Shown here in pieces: positions 43,301 to 55,704 of a stretch of 64,000 bases of DNA (positions within the stretch are counted from its first letter, which is position 1; each line of letters starts with the position of its first letter). Source of the DNA: Drechslerella dactyloides (Eukaryota; Ascomycota; Orbiliomycetes; Orbiliales; Orbiliaceae); contig JAGTWJ010000008.1 of assembly GCA_020064725.1 (NCBI GenBank), forward strand, positions 2,294,001 to 2,358,000, written 5' to 3'. Made by a program: the position numbers and the translations under genes. The notes under the pieces were generated by a model. It was not told the origin of the DNA. It made no database searches and saw nothing but the letters and a program-made list of their open reading frames with translations.

Positions 43301-44110
43301 GACTTGCCACAGGTTGGAATTTCGTGAGAGTTTACCACTATATTTCGGCGACAAATTATCTCTGTATCTACCATGACAGTCAATTTATGCCCGTGTCAGT
43401 TCTGATTAGGACTAGTGATAAGCATCTGCGCAGGCTCTGGCTCGCGAGACAACCTGCGCATTAATGTAGTCGACTTAATACTTGTCATCATGTGCAGTCA
43501 AGGCGAGCCGCGCGATATATTGATCGGCTAGCCGTCGCTTTCGGGAAATCTTGATGAGTAAACATCACCATCATTCACGAACACTACGCGTATAAGATCT
43601 CATTACTAATCTTCGTGCTCCTATCTCTTGTCTCCGTCTTGGCCAAAATCTAGATTAGATTCACACACGTGTACACATGCATGTTTACCCGTAATTGTGG
43701 GTGTTCCCCTTGCAAGACCACCTCAAAGCTAAAATTTTAAACTACAGGGAAAATTATGCAGAATCAGTCCTGTTTCCATAATAAATCACAGATGACACCG
43801 AACGTTCGAGATCTGGAGACTATATAAAATACATGTGGTACTAGCATACAAAATCCCAAATCAGCGACTGAAGTTAGTTGATGTATACGCCTTACTTAAT
43901 CGAGCGTCATCTGAGAAGCTTCGCGGAAGGCAATCTCGAATTCCCTAGATTTCAAGGAGTTTTGCTATGGATATATCTACGTATTCAATTTGGCCAACCG
44001 AATGAAGTGGGACCAATAGGTGCGCCTCAGAGAACTACTCAAAGACTAGAGTATGATGAGTACATCTGGTACCTAACCCAGCGCTGATGCATGTCTGCCC
44101 GATCTGCAGA
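43301..44110. other. intergenic, convergent 3' ends
   Basis: AT-rich DNA between the NLR stop and the end of the next minus-strand gene. A 69-codon frame at 43878-44087 has no support as a gene. Confidence 0.5.
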
Positions 44111-45037
44111 TTAATGCGAGCTTCTGGATTGATCCAGAAAATGATGATCGAAAAACTCACGATTCCAGGCTCGAAGGCCGTCTCTGATTTCGAATAGATC
44201 TGCTGGCAAGTAGTCTTCACTATCGCCCATGTATTTCTCGGCAGCCCTGTCTCGTCTGATTCGCCAGGTGATCAGTAACAGGGCTTGCTCCTCAAGTTCC
44301 GCTACTACTTGCTTATCCACCGATCCCGAATCGTACATCGGACGAGCCGAAAGAAGGGCGTTTAACATGCCCCAGAAACCTGGAACGTGGATATCTTTGA
44401 GTTTGTCATGCTCCTCGAGGGCGAAACACCCTGGAGGCGTTTGAATGTCGTCAACGGTTGGGAAAGCTACATTTAGACAAGTATCATAGTTGAAGATGTG
44501 GTCTGGTATGAGTAGTATCTGCCAGGGCTCGAACCCACTCTGCAATTTAGTCGCTTGAAGGTACTCGCAGATTAGAAGATTGGACCTAACCAAGGTAGTG
44601 AAGTTCTGGTTCGCAAAGATGTAGTCATCCTCCCGGTCAAAGGGTGCAATCCGCTGGTAAAACGAAGAGCGGTCATTGGAAATGGCCGCAGCGGCTCTAG
44701 CAAGATATTTCTGTGGGACAAGGACCTCTAAGGGGTCGCGGGGAAGAGTTGGAACGGAATTGCAGGCGAGAGCGTCGAGGCCCCACACGACGTAAGGTAT
44801 ATCTGCAGCCTTGAGGGCAACTAGGATAGAAAAACGCCCACGTGCTTGCCGTGGAGACATCGTGGGAGATATGTCTGAGAAGTTCCAGGCAGGCGCACTG
44901 CTTGTCGTCGGCGAGCTGTACAAGCCCGGAGCGAAGTTCTTATCTGTCTTCAACGAGGATCTGAATTTGTTGCAGAGCAATGCTAACATAGCATACCATG
45001 GCTTGAGCAAGGCCCCCTGTAGGAACGGTAGTAGCAT
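44111..45037 (-). CDS. hypothetical protein, possible nucleotidyltransferase-like fold
   Basis: An open frame of up to 308 aa. The first 60 residues are uncertain, and a start at 44860 (MSPRQARGRF) would give 249 aa. The core reads IPYVVWGLDALACNSVPTLP followed by PLEVLVPQKYLARAAAAI, like a group of fungal proteins with a predicted nucleotidyltransferase-type fold in which a G-D/L-A-L loop precedes the sheet. Catalytic acidic residues are not clearly seen, so the fold is a weak inference. No signal peptide or membrane helix is needed beyond the hydrophobic first 25 residues of the longer version. It sits downstream of the NLR on the opposite strand. Confidence 0.55.
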   Translation of the reverse strand: MLLPFLQGALLKPWYAMLALLCNKFRSSLKTDKNFAPGLYSSPTTSSAPAWNFSDISPTMSPRQARGRFSILVALKAADIPYVVWGLDALACNSVPTLPRDPLEVLVPQKYLARAAAAISNDRSSFYQRIAPFDREDDYIFANQNFTTLVRSNLLICEYLQATKLQSGFEPWQILLIPDHIFNYDTCLNVAFPTVDDIQTPPGCFALEEHDKLKDIHVPGFWGMLNALLSARPMYDSGSVDKQVVAELEEQALLLITWRIRRDRAAEKYMGDSEDYLPADLFEIRDGLRAWNREFFDHHFLDQSRSSH

Positions 45038-46259
45038 TATGTCGTGTGCGTAATTTTGTGCGATATTGGATTAGAGATACTGCTGCATGCTTCAAAAAGA
45101 TATGCCGTATATGCATGTCGAATTGTTTACAATCGGTGCTATACGTTGCCAAAGACTCAGGGATTGCAACAGCGTATTGCAACTCTTTGTTTTCAAGATC
45201 TCCCTTGAAACAGACGACATGCATATCAGCAAATACCGAGCTGATGTCAACGCATATATGTACAGCCGTGAATTGGTTTGGGAAGTTCCTGCTTGGAAAC
45301 AATGCCGTAATTTAGCCCCGACAACTCTGGCCAGGGACTGTGGAGAATTTACACACGTTCCTTATATATATATGTAGACCTTAACTAGATATTAATTGGA
45401 GGTATTCTGTAGTCAAATATTTCGTGTAGCTACGATATTGGTATACAATTGCTGAAACGATTATTTGAAGTTCACTTGATACTAATCGTGGATACACAAG
45501 GCAGCCGACGATATCATGCGAGTACCGATCATAATACGAAAATCGTGTGCTTACAAATTTAAAACACAACAATACTATGAGAAAACCACAGGAGATCCGG
45601 TGAAAGTGCTAATGGGATCGAGCCGAGATTTTGGCTTACAGGAAGGTTAATGCTAGCTAGGCTACGCTGCATCAGACAACTTTGTATACAATTGAGTAGA
45701 CAGTCCTCTCGTTCGCTCCTCCGTTCTTTGGTCCACAAATCGACTATTGTCGTTTTCTAGTTGCCTTTGTTGCATATTGATAGGTATAAACAGCGTAGTG
45801 TACCACGTGTCAATATAATGTTGGGGCTGTCGGGACAACAAACAAGTCTGTAGCATTATTCATAATTGAATAATCTCCTCCCGTCTGCTTTCCGAACAGC
45901 TCTTCGCTAGAAACTGCATAAGGGAAAGGGTCTGGAGGTGTGTGCAGAGGAAATCAAGAGAAATACAAATTTCGCCTGGTACCATTACAAATTCTTTCGT
46001 GCTTTAGGATCTTCGTATCAGAATCAAAGGTTGTGGGAAGCAGACTAGAACAGAAGCAACCAGCAGATCCTTTGCATGCGAGCCTTTGACCGCAGTGTTG
46101 TCGGCGTAGCTGGCAGCATTCTAGACCGCGGCAGAGCAAAATAAAACATAAAAGAAACAGTGTGAGAAATACAGACATCCTAAACCAGTTTTCGGCGAAA
46201 TTTTAAAAGAACAGCAAAAAAAAAAAAAGAGAGAGAGAAAAAGAAAATTCGCGAGCTCA
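45038..46259. other. intergenic, AT-rich
   Basis: No gene is supported. A stretch of A-rich DNA near 46216-46228 adjoins the 3' end of HSH155. Confidence 0.5.
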
Positions 46260-49200
46260 TCACACCATGATATACAATTCGTTCCTCTGCAGTTTGTCCT
46301 CGTCGAGGTTGGGGTAGAAAGGTACCATGCTGTCAGCCGATTGGACGTACGCATTGTTATACAGCCGCCCTAGAGATATCATGTTAGTATTCGTTTCAAT
46401 CGACATCTATAAATGTTCCGGGAAGGGTAAACTTACAGTACGGTGTTCTCACTTTGCGTGCAGGGTGGAACAATCCCGCCCAAACGTAGTTCATCACCAG
46501 CCCAGGTCCAATCGCCATACGAATAGCATCAATGGCTTCGATGATACGATCGATAACGTGAGGTGAGGTTTCGAACAAGTTCGGATATAGCAAGTTGAGC
46601 AAATGCATCATGGCATCTTCACAGCCCAGCCCAACAACGCCCAAGGCTACATGTTTGACGACACTGGCAGCAGTCTGGCGATGGACCTGATCGCGATCGA
46701 TGAGAGCATCTTCGAGAAGCGGCGTTACGGCATAAACGTAGTCTTTTGCCATCTCTCCGATATACTCAAACAAGAAACTCAAGCTTTTGAGTACACCGTT
46801 CTGGACGTTCAGCTCGGGAACTCGGTACTCATTCATCAATGCCGGAAGGACTGTGAACGGCGCGCAAGTTTCCGCGACGATGCCGATAGCGACGGCCGTA
46901 CAGACACGCGACTGACGCTCCTGCACACGCAAGTTGTTGAGAAGCGTCGCAAGCACGTCCTGCGGACCGATCGCTTTAGCGATGAAACCAAAAGTGTTGT
47001 TGGCCGCTCGCCGAATACCCTTCTTGTGTGCTTTTAGCATATCAAGAAGTTCGAAACAGATTCTCATCCACTCTCTCGCGGACACGAACTCTGGCCCTCT
47101 ATCAGCGATACGGCCCACAAGATCGATGGTGTTCTCCTGCACCTTCTCGTGACGATTCCGAAGAATCGGAGTAAGGCGCGGCAGGAGGTCTTTGATCGGT
47201 GGCTGCATCGAGTTGATGCCGACCACCGTAACGATAGATCTCAGAGCGCCTAAGATGGATCCTAGAACTTCTGGATATTCTTCGCCAAGGTATTCGTACA
47301 GCACGATACCGAGCTTGCCCATCAACGCGTCTTCGCCGCACTGTTTCATGACCATCGCGATGCGACTGATCAAGTCGGCAGATTGTTGGCGGACCGTCGA
47401 GGATTTGTTGTTGAGTCTCCAGAGAATTGTGCTGACAATTTGAGGGAGATACGGCTTGCAACGTGTGCCAAGAGCATTGACCACAGTACCGAAGCCGTTG
47501 AGCATGACGATATCTTCGACGGTTTGCTCTTGGAAGGCGTACAGCACACCGTCAATTAGTCGTTCTTCTAGTCTTTCCGCAATATCGGCAGCTCCGAGCG
47601 CTGCGATAACCTTTTCGATGGTTTCCAGTGTCATTTTCCGGTAAGCTTCGGACTCGTCTTTAAGATGGTCAACAACCCGCTCGATAATTTCAGAAACGCC
47701 AACTTTTTGAGAGACATCAACCGTAGTCTCGACTACCTGTCGGTAATTGCGCTTGTCCAAGGCCATTCTGCGAATCCAGAAGCACTTGAAGAACTCGGGC
47801 AACACGTCCTCCTTCAGGTACGTCGCAGTTACGCCGTCAGTAGAGGCGCACTGGGAGACAACCTTCAGAACAACTTTCTTCATCTCTTCGTCGGGTGAAT
47901 TGAATTCTCGTAGTAGTGTCTCCATAACCTTCTGAGTGTAGTAATTTGCGTATTCTTCGTCCATGAGGGGAATGATGTAGCCTACTGCTTTCAAGAAACC
48001 TGCCAGTCCCTTTCCACGCTGCTTGCGTACACCAGTCCACAGTGGATATAGGATGGTCTCGAAACTTTCGATACCGTAAGGATGGGCGGCTTCGGCCAGC
48101 GCGGCAATTGCAAGTGACGTGACGGTTCGGACCTTTGCTTGCTCATCTTCCAAGTTAGGACCTATACAATCAACCAATCCTTTCAGATGGGGAAGAATGG
48201 CACATCCCATGAGGATAGGAATCTGCTGGACAATCTTGACTCCTGTGTGTCTCGCTTGCCAAGACTTCTTGCTTCGACAAACGGCGCGAAGGAATGGAAG
48301 GAGGGCGGGTATTCCCAGTGCAGCAGCTACAACGGCAAAGGCCCTAGCGGTCGTATTTCGGACATATTCGTCGACATGATCGATATCCGGTCGCATAGTC
48401 GAAATCATGTGGGCGAGACCGGCAGCCTTGGACAGATTGCTGATAATCTCTCTTCCTTCCACGCGTGCGTAGTAATCCTGATCAATAAGAAGGGGCTCAA
48501 TAACCACGAGGATCTTGTGAACATACGGTCTGACAAGGTCATCAAGCTTATAGAGAATGCGGTCGATAACCTTGACGAGAAGATGCCGTTCTTGATCTTC
48601 GAGGGTCCTCTCCATGAGAAGCGGGAGGATTTGGTTGAACAGGGGACCAGCGCCGAAAGCTCGAGCATTATCAGTCAATTGACGTAGCGCAGTCTTTCTC
48701 ATGGGCGGGGTTCCATTCTTGACCTTCAAAAGTAACCTCATAATCTTCCTCTCCTTCAGCTCATCAACTGACATTGTGTTTTCATCCCCACCTTCAACAA
48801 GCTTGCCGAAATAAGCCATATCTTCCGCTTTGAAGAACTGCAAGTCGCCAACACCGGGAATATCGGTGGGAAGTTGCTTTCCTAAAAGCTTGGCGTTTTC
48901 GGGATCTTGCATCATGAAGCCACCGACCCCAGACGCGGATGCAACGGGAGCAGGGGTAGCCAAAAGTTTTCGCGCAGGCGTCCGGATGGGCATATAGCCT
49001 GGAGGTGGTTCTAAGATTTTGTAGCCTTCTTTGGGAAGCATGGCGTCGAGTTCCTCATCAGACAGTGGCGCGTTCCGGCTGTATTCGGCGCTGAAAGGCA
49101 CAGCTGCGATTACTGGCGCTGCAGATGGATGTGCTGGAGTTACAAGACCCTGGTTCCCTACGGGGGTAGCCTGCGCCAGAGCAGGCGCTTGGTCCCACCT

Positions 49201-50034
49201 CGATCGGCGAGGTGCATCACCGGGGGCGACAGGTGCCGGGGTCTCATCCCATCTCGATCGCTTTTTAGGTTCTTCGGGCTTTGTCTCGGTTGCCGGGCTC
49301 GCAGAATCCGTAGTTGATACATCCCACCTTCTCTTCCTCCGTCTGCCTTCCGGCGCGTTCTCCTTATCCGCGCTCGCATCGGCAGAGTCCTTGATGGAGA
49401 GCGTGGCTTGATGATCATCCGCGTCGACCCCTCCGAGCTTTTGTTTGTCTTCGATAGCCTTCAGAACCCTAGCTTTCTCGCGCTCGAAATCGTTCTCCGC
49501 CATAATCTCGCGGTAACTTCGTCCTTCATCGCCACCATCTTGTCGATTGTTGGCGAAGGCATCCACTCGAGTTGGGGTAAGAGGTCCACGGTTGAAACGA
49601 CGTTTCTGGTAGTCAGTTTCGCGGTCGGCGATCCTGCTGCCTTCCGTCCGTCCGGCGAGCGGATCTTCGTCATCGCGTACAAACTCGTTCATCATCTCCT
49701 TGGTCGCAGTGTACTGCCCCACCAGCCGCCTCCCGTCCGCATCCGCCATCTCCTCATCCTCATCAACGATCTCCCTGCTATAGCCTTCATATCGATCGCC
49801 GTTGGAGTCACCGTAGAGATCTTTGTCGAAGTTGTCTGTTAAGGAGGCTTTGGTAGAGAAATCTTTGCGCTGGGAGGATGGATCGAAGGCGCGCTTGGAA
49901 CCTAGTTTCGCGGCATTACGCTCTTGTTGGAGGCGCTTGACCTGCTCAAAATCGCCTTGAAACGGCTTGTTAGCACTTTGTTTGTCGGCATCGATGAAGA
50001 AAGGGGCCAGGTGGCTGGGCTTACTGTCGGCCAT
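46260..50034 (-). CDS. HSH155: splicing factor 3B subunit 1 (SF3B1/Hsh155/Prp10), two exons
   Basis: The exons are 50034-46437 and 46369-46260, giving 1235 aa. The 67-nt intron has GTAAGT, a perfect TACTAAC branch site and CTAG. The C-terminal exon restores the family end (RLYNNAYVQSADSMVPFYPN). The N-terminal third is disordered and carries U2AF-homology ligand motifs (KKRSRWDETP, PRRSRWDQAP, RKRRWDVS) that bind U2AF-like domains. The rest is a HEAT-repeat superhelix, about 20 repeats, with SF3B1 hallmarks such as YVRNTTARAFAVVAAALGIP, TGVKIVQQIPILMGCAILPH and LDKRNYRQVVETTVDVSQKVG. In the U2 snRNP it contacts the branch helix. The distal exon and small intron are conserved traits of fungal orthologues. 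Confidence 0.96.
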
Positions 50035-51149
50035 GGTGGGATCTCAAGGTTGACGCGCACGGGCCTGCGCCCTGGAGGAAACTATCAGTATGGAAACAAG
50101 TCCACGAGGAGGTCAATAGCGAAAAGAATAGTCGGTGATGGCAGTACCGATGGCAGACTGGTCTGGTGGTTCCCACGCGATGGCGGCGTCGATGGTGTCG
50201 CGATGGTTGATGGTTTGGTGTTTGGGCGACTCAGTCGTAAATTCGCAATGGCCTTCCGATTTCTAATTTCAGTGTGGTCACGTGGGCCGCATCTAACACG
50301 GCAACAACGCATTTCTCGCACCTGCCTACCTAGCCTAGCACTTCACAACAGCAAACCGGCGTCTGGCACCGAGACTAGCCGAGTACCAGTCTCACACACT
50401 ACCGCAAAACCTGGCCTGTTAGGTCTCGCAAGCAGATTCTAACCGGGTTGGAGTCCGCCTGCGAGCATCCAGCTTATGTTTGCAAGAAAGGCTTTATGCC
50501 GAGCTGGAAGTACGTTGCTGGATCATGATAGCAACAGCCTGTTTCATACCATCATGCTAACGTACTAATTTGGTGGCAAGACGTATAGATAAGTATATAT
50601 CGAAATCAACATTGGGAAAATAACAGGGTAGGTACCGGGATCGGTAACCCCGATCAATGTGCAATTCATATGCGCATACATATATGTCCACGCCATTCAT
50701 GCAGTTACATCCAAAGTCTTCTTAGACAGCATAGTTATTATACATATACGCTCGGAATCGACTCAATTGTTGATATCTCTAGTAAAATCATTCTTTTCTG
50801 GGATCTAGCTAAATGTTGTTTTCTATAATGTAAGAAAGTACGAACTGCAGTGGCTATCAATTATTTGTAGTTACTTACCTAGGTATCCATATATGCCATA
50901 TGCTGGTGAATACTCAAACTTGTTTAGCTCAATATTCCTCGGAAAATCTAGGCTTTATCTCTATCTCCTCATTGCTTCCTCACAAGTTGAATTCACTTTA
51001 TTTGTTGGTAATATTGACTCTGGAGGCGCGTTAACCTTTGTATTTTGAATATTAAGGTGCACTAGACCAATGTCGCCAGATGAGCATGAGCTCAGGTGTA
51101 CATGTAGCATGTAGGGAGTAGCATGTGGATACTGGCATAAAAGCGCATT
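50035..51149. other. intergenic, about 1.1 kb, AT-rich
   Basis: HSH155 promoter and 3' flank of the oxidoreductase. No other gene. Confidence 0.5.
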
Positions 51150-52289
51150 TTACTTGGTGTCTGCAACTCTGAACACGTACTTCACGGCACTTGCTTTCCC
51201 AGCTTTCAGATCCTTCAGAGCGCCTTCCACACCGTTCAATCCACCTGGCACCACTTCATATGGGTGGGCCTTGAACCAACCTTCAGCCAAGCCTCTGACA
51301 AACCATCTGGAAAATAAGTACCCCAGCTCCTTGGGAGCAGTGATCACCCCTTGTTTCCTTTCTTCGCTGCCTTCCGTCCATTGACTTTCAAACACATCCG
51401 AAACCATCGTCAGAAACCAGTCGACGTCCTTGCTCAGACTTACTGCCTTCGGATCCTGGTTTAATGGAAGAACGCCTGTGACTCTACCCGTCTTGCTGAG
51501 GACAGCGGCAGAGTCTAGCACGCTGCCGTGCTCACTAACAGCATCAAAGACGTGGTCAACGGATTGGTAGCCGTTTTTTGCCAATGCCGCTTTGATCCCC
51601 TTAACCACTGCATCATTACCGTCACGGTAGTCGACGAGGTCATCCCCTTTGGAGCGGTCGATGAGAGTCTCTGCATAGTCTTTGGCACGACCAACAACGC
51701 CAATGATCGGGTGGATATTGGAGAGCCTTGCGAGCTTAATCGTAAAGGCACCTACTGCTGTTGCAGCACCGTAGACCACGAGTGGGATTGGCTTCGTCGC
51801 AGGTGACCAAGGCAGAGGAAGGTGGAGGGTCTTGTATAATCCAACAACGGCTGTCATAGCTGCCAGCGGAATGGTAGCTACATCTATTGTATCAAATGAA
51901 TGATTAGCTAGGTGACAATTTAACTTAACAGCCCTGGGATTGTCTAGATTACCTTCGAAGCTGATGCTGTCTGGGATTTTGGCCGTGATAAAATCGTAGC
52001 CTATGACATATTCCGCATGTCCGCCAGTTGGTGTCTTGTAGTATCGGTACGTCATGACACGATCGCCCTTCTTCAGCTCGTACACGCCCTCGCCCACAGC
52101 TTCGACGATGCCACCAACGTCATCGCCGCTAGGAACAGGTTGATCTGACCAGAATACGGGGTATTTCCAATCTTTAGGGTTCGAGCCAACGACCACAACT
52201 TTGATAAGAACTTCATGAGGCCCTGGCTGTGGAATCGGGACGTCAACGATACTCGCAGACAAATCACGGTTGATGACAACTTGCTTCAT
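51150..52289 (-). CDS. MDR-family oxidoreductase (zinc-binding dehydrogenase-like), two exons
   Basis: The exons are 52289-51953 and 51883-51150, giving 356 aa. The intron (51884-51952, 69 nt, GTAATC..AATAG) is a multiple of three without a stop, so the unspliced frame is also open. It must be removed, because the 23 residues are unlike the family. The N-terminal GroES-like domain has GSNPKDWKYPVFWSD and GDDVGGIVEAVGEGV. The Rossmann domain has VVYGAATAVGAFTIKLAR, then HVFDAVSEHGS. The structural and catalytic Cys ligands of zinc alcohol dehydrogenases are absent, as in the quinone/enoyl-reductase branch. Fungal relatives are called CipB-like or trans-enoyl reductases. The substrate is unknown, and no polyketide synthase gene is nearby. 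Confidence 0.85.
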   Translation of the reverse strand: MKQVVINRDLSASIVDVPIPQPGPHEVLIKVVVVGSNPKDWKYPVFWSDQPVPSGDDVGGIVEAVGEGVYELKKGDRVMTYRYYKTPTGGHAEYVIGYDFITAKIPDSISFEGNLDNPRAVKLNCHLANHSFDTIDVATIPLAAMTAVVGLYKTLHLPLPWSPATKPIPLVVYGAATAVGAFTIKLARLSNIHPIIGVVGRAKDYAETLIDRSKGDDLVDYRDGNDAVVKGIKAALAKNGYQSVDHVFDAVSEHGSVLDSAAVLSKTGRVTGVLPLNQDPKAVSLSKDVDWFLTMVSDVFESQWTEGSEERKQGVITAPKELGYLFSRWFVRGLAEGWFKAHPYEVVPGGLNGVEGALKDLKAGKASAVKYVFRVADTK

Positions 52290-55200
52290 CCTGAAGGCTA
52301 TCTTAATTGGTATATATAACGCACAAGTATGTATGTATGAGAGATTGGTGGCTGAATAGTATAAAGTTTGAATCTGGGGACCTTTAAACTAGTTTTTCGT
52401 CAGATGAAGCTCCAGCTCTACTCGGCATTGATATGGTATTTTCGAACTGGGAGTTATGCCGGGTATTTATACATGCTTCATCTTGCAGATGGTCAAGCAC
52501 ACAGAATGGCTTCTGCTGCGGAGTCTTTCCCCGTAAGGCCCCACAGTACTCTGAACCCAACAACCATTCAGTCAGCAAAGTTTCCTATGGCGCGAACGCT
52601 ATAGGGAATGGTGCTCCCACGACAAGGGATCATTACTAACGAACGCAGGAGCGCTCGAGCTAGATGCTGCATGCTCTCGGCCGGGTTTACGGAACTGAAC
52701 AGTCAATCAATGCACGTCCATGGATCCACGTTGTACACCTGAAAGGTAATTCCTTAAACTTAAAAGTCATAGCTTGCCGCCGGTTGTCGGGGCCCAAAAT
52801 TTCCCGAGTTCCGAAATGCGAGAGTCGACTTCAGACGACCTGAAGCAATGCCCATCCCTGGGCACAATTCAATATTCAAGGAATACGCAATCTAGCAGAT
52901 GGTGGGGAAGCCTAAAACTTCGGCGAGTCCGTAGTATACGCACAGACACAAATAACTTAGCTGTCGAGTAGTAGATCTCTATTTATAAGCAACTTCGCAG
53001 ATTCTTGTAGTCACTACCAGAATAATTTATTTATGTGCGGCTACTAGCTGGCTTAGAGCAGAGCTTCTATGAAAGGCGGCATAGGTATTCTGTGGCTCTT
53101 ATCAATTGCGATTCAAAATAACTATATTTCTGCTCGAACGGGGGCATTTCGGCAACGATTTCAAATACGGTCGCCTGAACTTCGTGAATATTCGAGTGCG
53201 CTACAACATGCACATGTGAAGCATGGCTGATTTTCCGGATGCAGGGTCGCATTGGGCAGGCCTGCCAAGACTAACCAGGCTAGGCCAAATACGGCTAGCC
53301 ACAACACTGGTCTGTGGAACCGTGTCCCGAAGCTTGAATGAAATCTTGCAAAGAAACTGAGTGTGGTTATTATTCTTCAGTCACGCAATCGCAATCCGCC
53401 ATTCGAAATTCGCGTTCGTCGGGGCAACTATCTTATTCATGCCTGACTTTTTATCAAAATGGCGCAGGTCCCGTGCCTAGCAGTTTCTCGGCCGGCAGGC
53501 AGGTCTCACGCACAAGATGCGGTGGATCGAGCCTTACGTCAGTGAATACTCGGTATCGAGCTCGCTCTTACGTATACTAAGCTTGACACCGGACCAGGTC
53601 ACTAAACCCAAAGGCTCTATACAAGCCATCCGTTGCAGTAGAACGGGGCATTAATAATCACAAAGCAGTCGACGAGGCTTGGAAGACGCCTGATATTATG
53701 ATATGGTAACCAAGCTTTCGGGCGGAGCGTCTAGTTTTGTTTTGCGGAGAAATGTTGCAACGTTGGCGTAGAAGTAAATACGCCAAGACCATGGCCACAG
53801 CTTTGCTCCGTCGTGCGTCTGCATATATTACATGAGCATACAACCAAGTGGCCGCTTCGTTCCTTCATGAGGGATAAATGTTATGGATGAAACCATCCGC
53901 TAGAATTTCAAACCTGAAATCGAGCCTCCTGTCATATATGCATAGCTTCTGGTTTACATGTACGGGACGAATATGCATAGCTCTGCCTATAGTTCGGAAA
54001 GCCCTGTGCCAACCGTTGCTTGTCGTGAGGGATCCGAAGCAAGCGACGTGAGGTACTCCTTTCCTGTAACGGCTTCTTGACTGCGCATTGTGGGTGGCAC
54101 AGCCGGTGCAGGACGCCAAGCGACGTGGCGCGCATGTCTACCCTTCCGCGGCTGGGAAGACCACTTTGGCAGAACTACTGGCGGTTAAGGCGCACACGCT
54201 GACACCGTTTATTGGAAACGCGGAATAAGGTTAAACTACCACGCTCGGGCGGCTTCGGCTTCAATGGGTTCAGGTAGCATGCAAATGCGTCTTTTAACAT
54301 CCACGGGCTACCAATTGCAAGTGGACGCGACTACGCTCACGGGTTGAAATTCTAATATATGGGCCGATTCGTAATAACTTTGATACGGACGCCGATTTTG
54401 GCTTACAGCGCCTTAGATATATATATGCATGCGGACGTCTGCATAATGCTGTACAAAACCGCTGATCATCAGTATCATTCGCTCGACCTGAGGAGTGCTC
54501 TCGGTCTAATCGAGTTAAGCTGCTAGTAATCAAATAGACTATCAACTGATCGACTTCTGTTCAACCTGACGATTCCGTTCACATAGTATTGCATTGTGAT
54601 AATACTGGTCAGAACCGGACCTTCACAAGGGATACTGACTTCCAACATATCCAACCCGTCTGCTATTAGGCAGCTTAAATGACTAATGTTGCTGCTTAGT
54701 CTTGACCGTTGGCGGTGTAACTATGCATGGCGCGTATAAATGCCCAAGCGGAACATCTGACCGAGGGTGGACAGTCGGAGGGTCAGCGTCCCCGAGACTA
54801 GTGGATCCGTGGACCGTGCATTAGCGATAGGATTTCTATAGCCAATGTATGCAATATGAGACGCAATTAATTACGCAACCTAATATAGGGTCCTATTTGG
54901 TGAACGCCAAAGCCTAGGCAGCTGTGTACACGATCTAGATAGGGCCAAGCAAGCAAAAGCTAGCTGTGGCGGTTCAGTAGCCTGGAAGCGAGTCATTGAC
55001 GGATCGCAGGTGATTGATGACGCGGTGAGAATTTCAGGCTCTATGCGCCGAGGCTACTCACGAGGGCGTCTAAACCAACCAGCGCATGCGCATGCACCTC
55101 GAGCGGACGGGACCCACTTCTAACCTAGCAGTTCAACCACCGTTTAATAGTTTAGTAAGGTCGTGCCTATGAATCCGGTACTAGAGTACGAATCGGATTC

Positions 55201-55704
55201 AAGCAGCTACAGACGGTAATTCTAGTTCTCGAGGGTAGCATAGTATTACGCCACTATAGCCCCAGCGCATGAAACCCGCAGTGCGACTAACGTTAGACAG
55301 ATCGCGCGTAGCTTGATTGATCGATCTCGATCTCTTCGCAGCTGTCGCTCCGGCGCCCGACAGCTCGGCAACATCCATTTTGGTCTCATTGCTATAATTC
55401 TGTCGCAATATGGGCAAAAAAACTTACGGCCGGATCAAGTGAGTTCAATCGATATTGCACGGACGTGCGCCAGGCGAGGTCTATAAAACCTCGATGAAGG
55501 TCTCCTTTCAATTACTTTCTTGTTCTACCTCAACCAGCCAATTCCACTCATTTCGATAGCCTCAGAGCATCTGACTCCATTGCGTATAGCAACATCACAC
55601 TCCTTAATTATCTATATCCAAATTCCCAGACTTCGTGAATCGTCCGCTCGTTAAATCCTACCTCCATCCGATCGCTATCCACGTCTGAATTTCGATCGAA
55701 CAAA
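52290..55704. other. gene-poor region, about 3.4 kb
   Basis: I find no coding region, RNA or transposon. Short open frames have no natural composition. The last part holds the promoter of the galectin-like gene. Confidence 0.45.
55475..55493 (+). promoter_or_regulatory. TATA box inside a 6-bp inverted repeat
   Basis: TATAAAA (55482-55488) is flanked by CGAGGT (55475-55480) and ACCTCG (55488-55493), which are perfect inverted copies. It lies about 215-230 nt upstream of the next start codon, so it probably is the core promoter. Confidence 0.45.

Noticed and set aside
43878..44087. 69-codon frame downstream of the NLR
   Set aside because: Short, without motif or splice context, and overlapping the 3' flank of the neighbouring gene.
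52290..55704. RIP-mutated repeat as an explanation for the gene-poor DNA
   Set aside because: Base composition is not extreme and no repeat partner is visible within the window; a genome comparison would be needed.
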